Shown here one piece after another: positions 61,894 through 64,000 of a stretch of DNA of 64,000 nt. The stretch's first letter is position 1, and each line of letters begins with the position of its first letter. The notes under the pieces are model-generated. The model made no database searches and was not told the origin of the DNA. It worked only from the letters and a program-made list of their open reading frames with translations. The stretch comes from Torymus aiolomorphi. Its lineage: Eukaryota; Arthropoda; Insecta; Hymenoptera; Torymidae. The position numbers and the translations under genes were made by a program. The DNA is taken from NCBI GenBank assembly GCA_036365515.1, contig CM070877.1, positions 4,101,001 through 4,165,000 of the forward strand. The letters are read 5' to 3'.

Positions 61894-64000
61894 GAAACAA
61901 AATTAGTTAGCTAAAACAATGATTTTTCGACCATCGTATTCTTCGATTTAAAAATGATTTTAGTATTTCAGTACATTCAAAAGTATTTTTACAAATGTAT
62001 ATAATCAAAGAAATTTTGAGCATAAAATGAAAAATGTCATACATATTAAGCTATTAGATGGAATACATAATCACAGATAATAATATTTGCTTATTCAGCT
62101 TCTAAAATCCACAATTGAATCCAGATATTAATAACACCTACAAGCACATAAAAAGAGAGGAAAAAAAATCTTAAAAAACTATTTCACCGACGTTACGAGC
62201 CTTTACACCCCACTATCTACGCGTGCTTTGTGAGCGGCAAGCGGCACGTTTTTTACAGTCCTCGCTACACACAGTTTGCATATGCCGCGTCCGACTTTTA
62301 CTGCTGCAGCAGCGTTTTCCCCTTAGGTCGCACTAGACGCGTTAACTCCCTCTCTACTGTGTCGTAGACAGAGCGAGGATTTAATAATTTTTCTCTCCAC
62401 CACCTCCTCCTGCGTGTGCCGATCGGATATCTTCGAAGTTCCCCCGGGAAAGACAGGGAGAGATTTTTCGGAACTTCCCTGCCCCGCCCTGTATCGGCAC
62501 GATAACGTCACCGCCGCGATATTATTGTGGATATGTGGCGGGGGGTATCAGGATGGGATATGGCGAACAATGGCGGGAGCGAGAGGAGACTCGTTCGTTT
62601 AAAAGTGAATAGAAAGATAGTCGCCGGGAAATTTATGGAGATGGCGCATATAGGTAATCGCGAGGATCGTTGCGCGGCTTATGGCGCATCATGCGGCTTG
62701 TCATTCTGCCGGTTCTAGAATTTACGTCACGTTTTTGGCTACTTACTACTTTTTAAGGTTTCTGCCGTTTATGTAGTGTAGTATTTTTATCGATAAAGGG
62801 TTAGGAGTTAATGAGTATAGGGGCAATAATTAATTCTTGTCGTTTTCTTAGCTTGTAATTCGTACTTAGAGTGCGGTACAAGTAGGTACTGTATAATTAT
62901 AAGTGAATTATACGGTCTAAACAGATAAAACGTCTACACAGAAGTATAAAAATACTTGTAATGATCAGAAAATTCTGTATTTCATTCATTTAAACGATAT
63001 TTGAAATAGCTGTAAAAATTGTACTTAATATCACTGTAGTAATTTTTATGGAAACAAAATATGTCGTTGTATCTAGTAAATAACTTACTAATACCATCTA
63101 AGAACCAATAACCCGAATCCTGTAACACACATAGGATCGGATCCAAGAAATCAGATAAAATTCCTACTGAAATATCAAGAGCCAAAGTTTACACAAATAA
63201 GAGCATCAGTGTTAAGACAAGTCCCGGCTATACGGAAAAATACGAGCAGCAGCAGCAGCGACGCATGTAATAGGGGCGCGGAGCAGAAAAGAGACGAGCA
63301 AGACGTCGCTCTCGATATAGAGGCAATACGGCCTCCCTCACCCTCCGGAAACTGCTGTGCGCGCGCGGCGAGAGGAAACCGATACGAAATGAAGAGAGGG
63401 CGGAAATCCTTGGAGCGTGACTGATATCGAGGAGCCGCGTGAGCGGTACACTCGCGTACGCGCGCGCGCAACGAATTATACCTGCTACCTGTCACAGGCA
63501 GTTAATACATCGACCTTCCTCTCCCTCTCTTTCTTTTTATTTCTCTCTTCCGCGCGTATCCTTGAGCTCGCTGCCTCTCGATTCCGATAAACTCGCCAGG
63601 TTATGGGGTTAGGGAAACACTGGGTTGTCGTGACGCGTAAACGCTGCGGTATACGAACGAGAGAGGGGAGAGAAGTCGAGTGGTTCGGGTTGTTGTGAAA
63701 TATTCAGCGGGGGAATGAGGGTTTAATTGGTGGTTTATGTGCGCGCGTCGTTGTATTGGAGTTCGATTTCCTTTCTCGTTATGGGAGAAGCATGCTATGG
63801 CCGACATTGAGGCATTTGCTTTTTCGAAGGGAAACCTTAATATTGTCATTGTATCTACGATTATGTAAATGTACCGATGTTATTATTTTCCTCTATCTAA
63901 TTGAAATTATAGCATGATTTTTAATTCTTTAAATGTTTAACTTTTTTCTCGCCTGTTCTATCGATTCTATACTTACAAAATAAATTGCAGATTATCGTAC
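61894..64000. other. Non-coding DNA with two CpG-rich segments
   Basis: CpG-rich at about 62200-62720 and 63220-63830 with GAGA and CGCG runs and a short (GCA)n at 63246; AT-rich between. No gene, RNA or repeat family is recognised. Confidence 0.5.

Overview
The window is eukaryotic nuclear DNA and almost entirely non-coding. An insect is likely, and a hymenopteran such as a chalcidoid parasitoid wasp is my best guess. Several things point that way: one gene with seven short introns (74-91 nt, one of 263 nt) and textbook GT/AG sites, a Transib-type DNA transposon, several MITE families, and a 5'-truncated non-LTR retroelement. The base composition also fits: AT-rich stretches of about 1-1.5 kb alternate with short CpG-rich segments full of GAGAGA, TATATA and CGCGCG tracts. 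The species is an inference, not a demonstration. There is no operon, CRISPR array, rRNA or tRNA that I can support.

The only convincing gene is on the minus strand (28112 down to 26050). I traced eight exons by eye. Seven consecutive junctions keep the reading frame and give about 440 residues to a stop. The protein looks like two tandem copies of one fold: an amphipathic helix, long beta strands and a C-terminal helix, reminiscent of insect TULIP-type lipid carriers (group 7 allergen-like, juvenile-hormone-binding-protein-like). The family call is tentative. The 5' end, including any signal peptide, is unresolved, and an in-frame stop lies just upstream of the first recognised exon. A perfect 26-bp inverted repeat (hairpin) sits just downstream of the stop codon, and a 525-bp foldback element follows it.

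Layout. 1-4.7 kb: CpG-rich/AT-rich alternation. 4.68-5.18 kb: MITE. 5.89-7.93 kb: Transib-like element with CA/GT tracts in its arms. 8-13.9 kb: alternation. 13.95-14.2 kb: MITE. 14.9-15.2 kb: dispersed repeat. 15.2-22.9 kb: CpG-rich segments and one foldback MITE at 21.0 kb. 22.9-23.8 kb: dead LINE 3' end. 25.3-28.1 kb: foldback element, hairpin and the gene. 29.4-29.9 kb: TTAA-flanked MITE. 30-46 kb: alternation with microsatellites. 46.4-47.1 kb: an inverted pair carrying a hammerhead-like motif, and a 102-bp palindromic MITE. 49.8-51.3 kb: very long palindrome with a nested insertion. 54-54.5 kb: second copies of two repeat families and a further hammerhead-like motif. 56.8-57.1 kb: large GA tracts. 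57.6-59.3 kb: a diverged inverted-repeat pair. 61.6-61.9 kb: third MITE copy.

The most interesting signals are the quasi-periodic CpG-rich segments (about 38 in 64 kb, missing around the gene), the Transib element whose ends carry the RAG-type heptamer CACAGTG and CGGCG duplications, a MITE family whose four readable copies each carry a 2-bp target duplication, the near-perfect long palindromes, and the hammerhead-like hairpins. All boundaries were read by eye.
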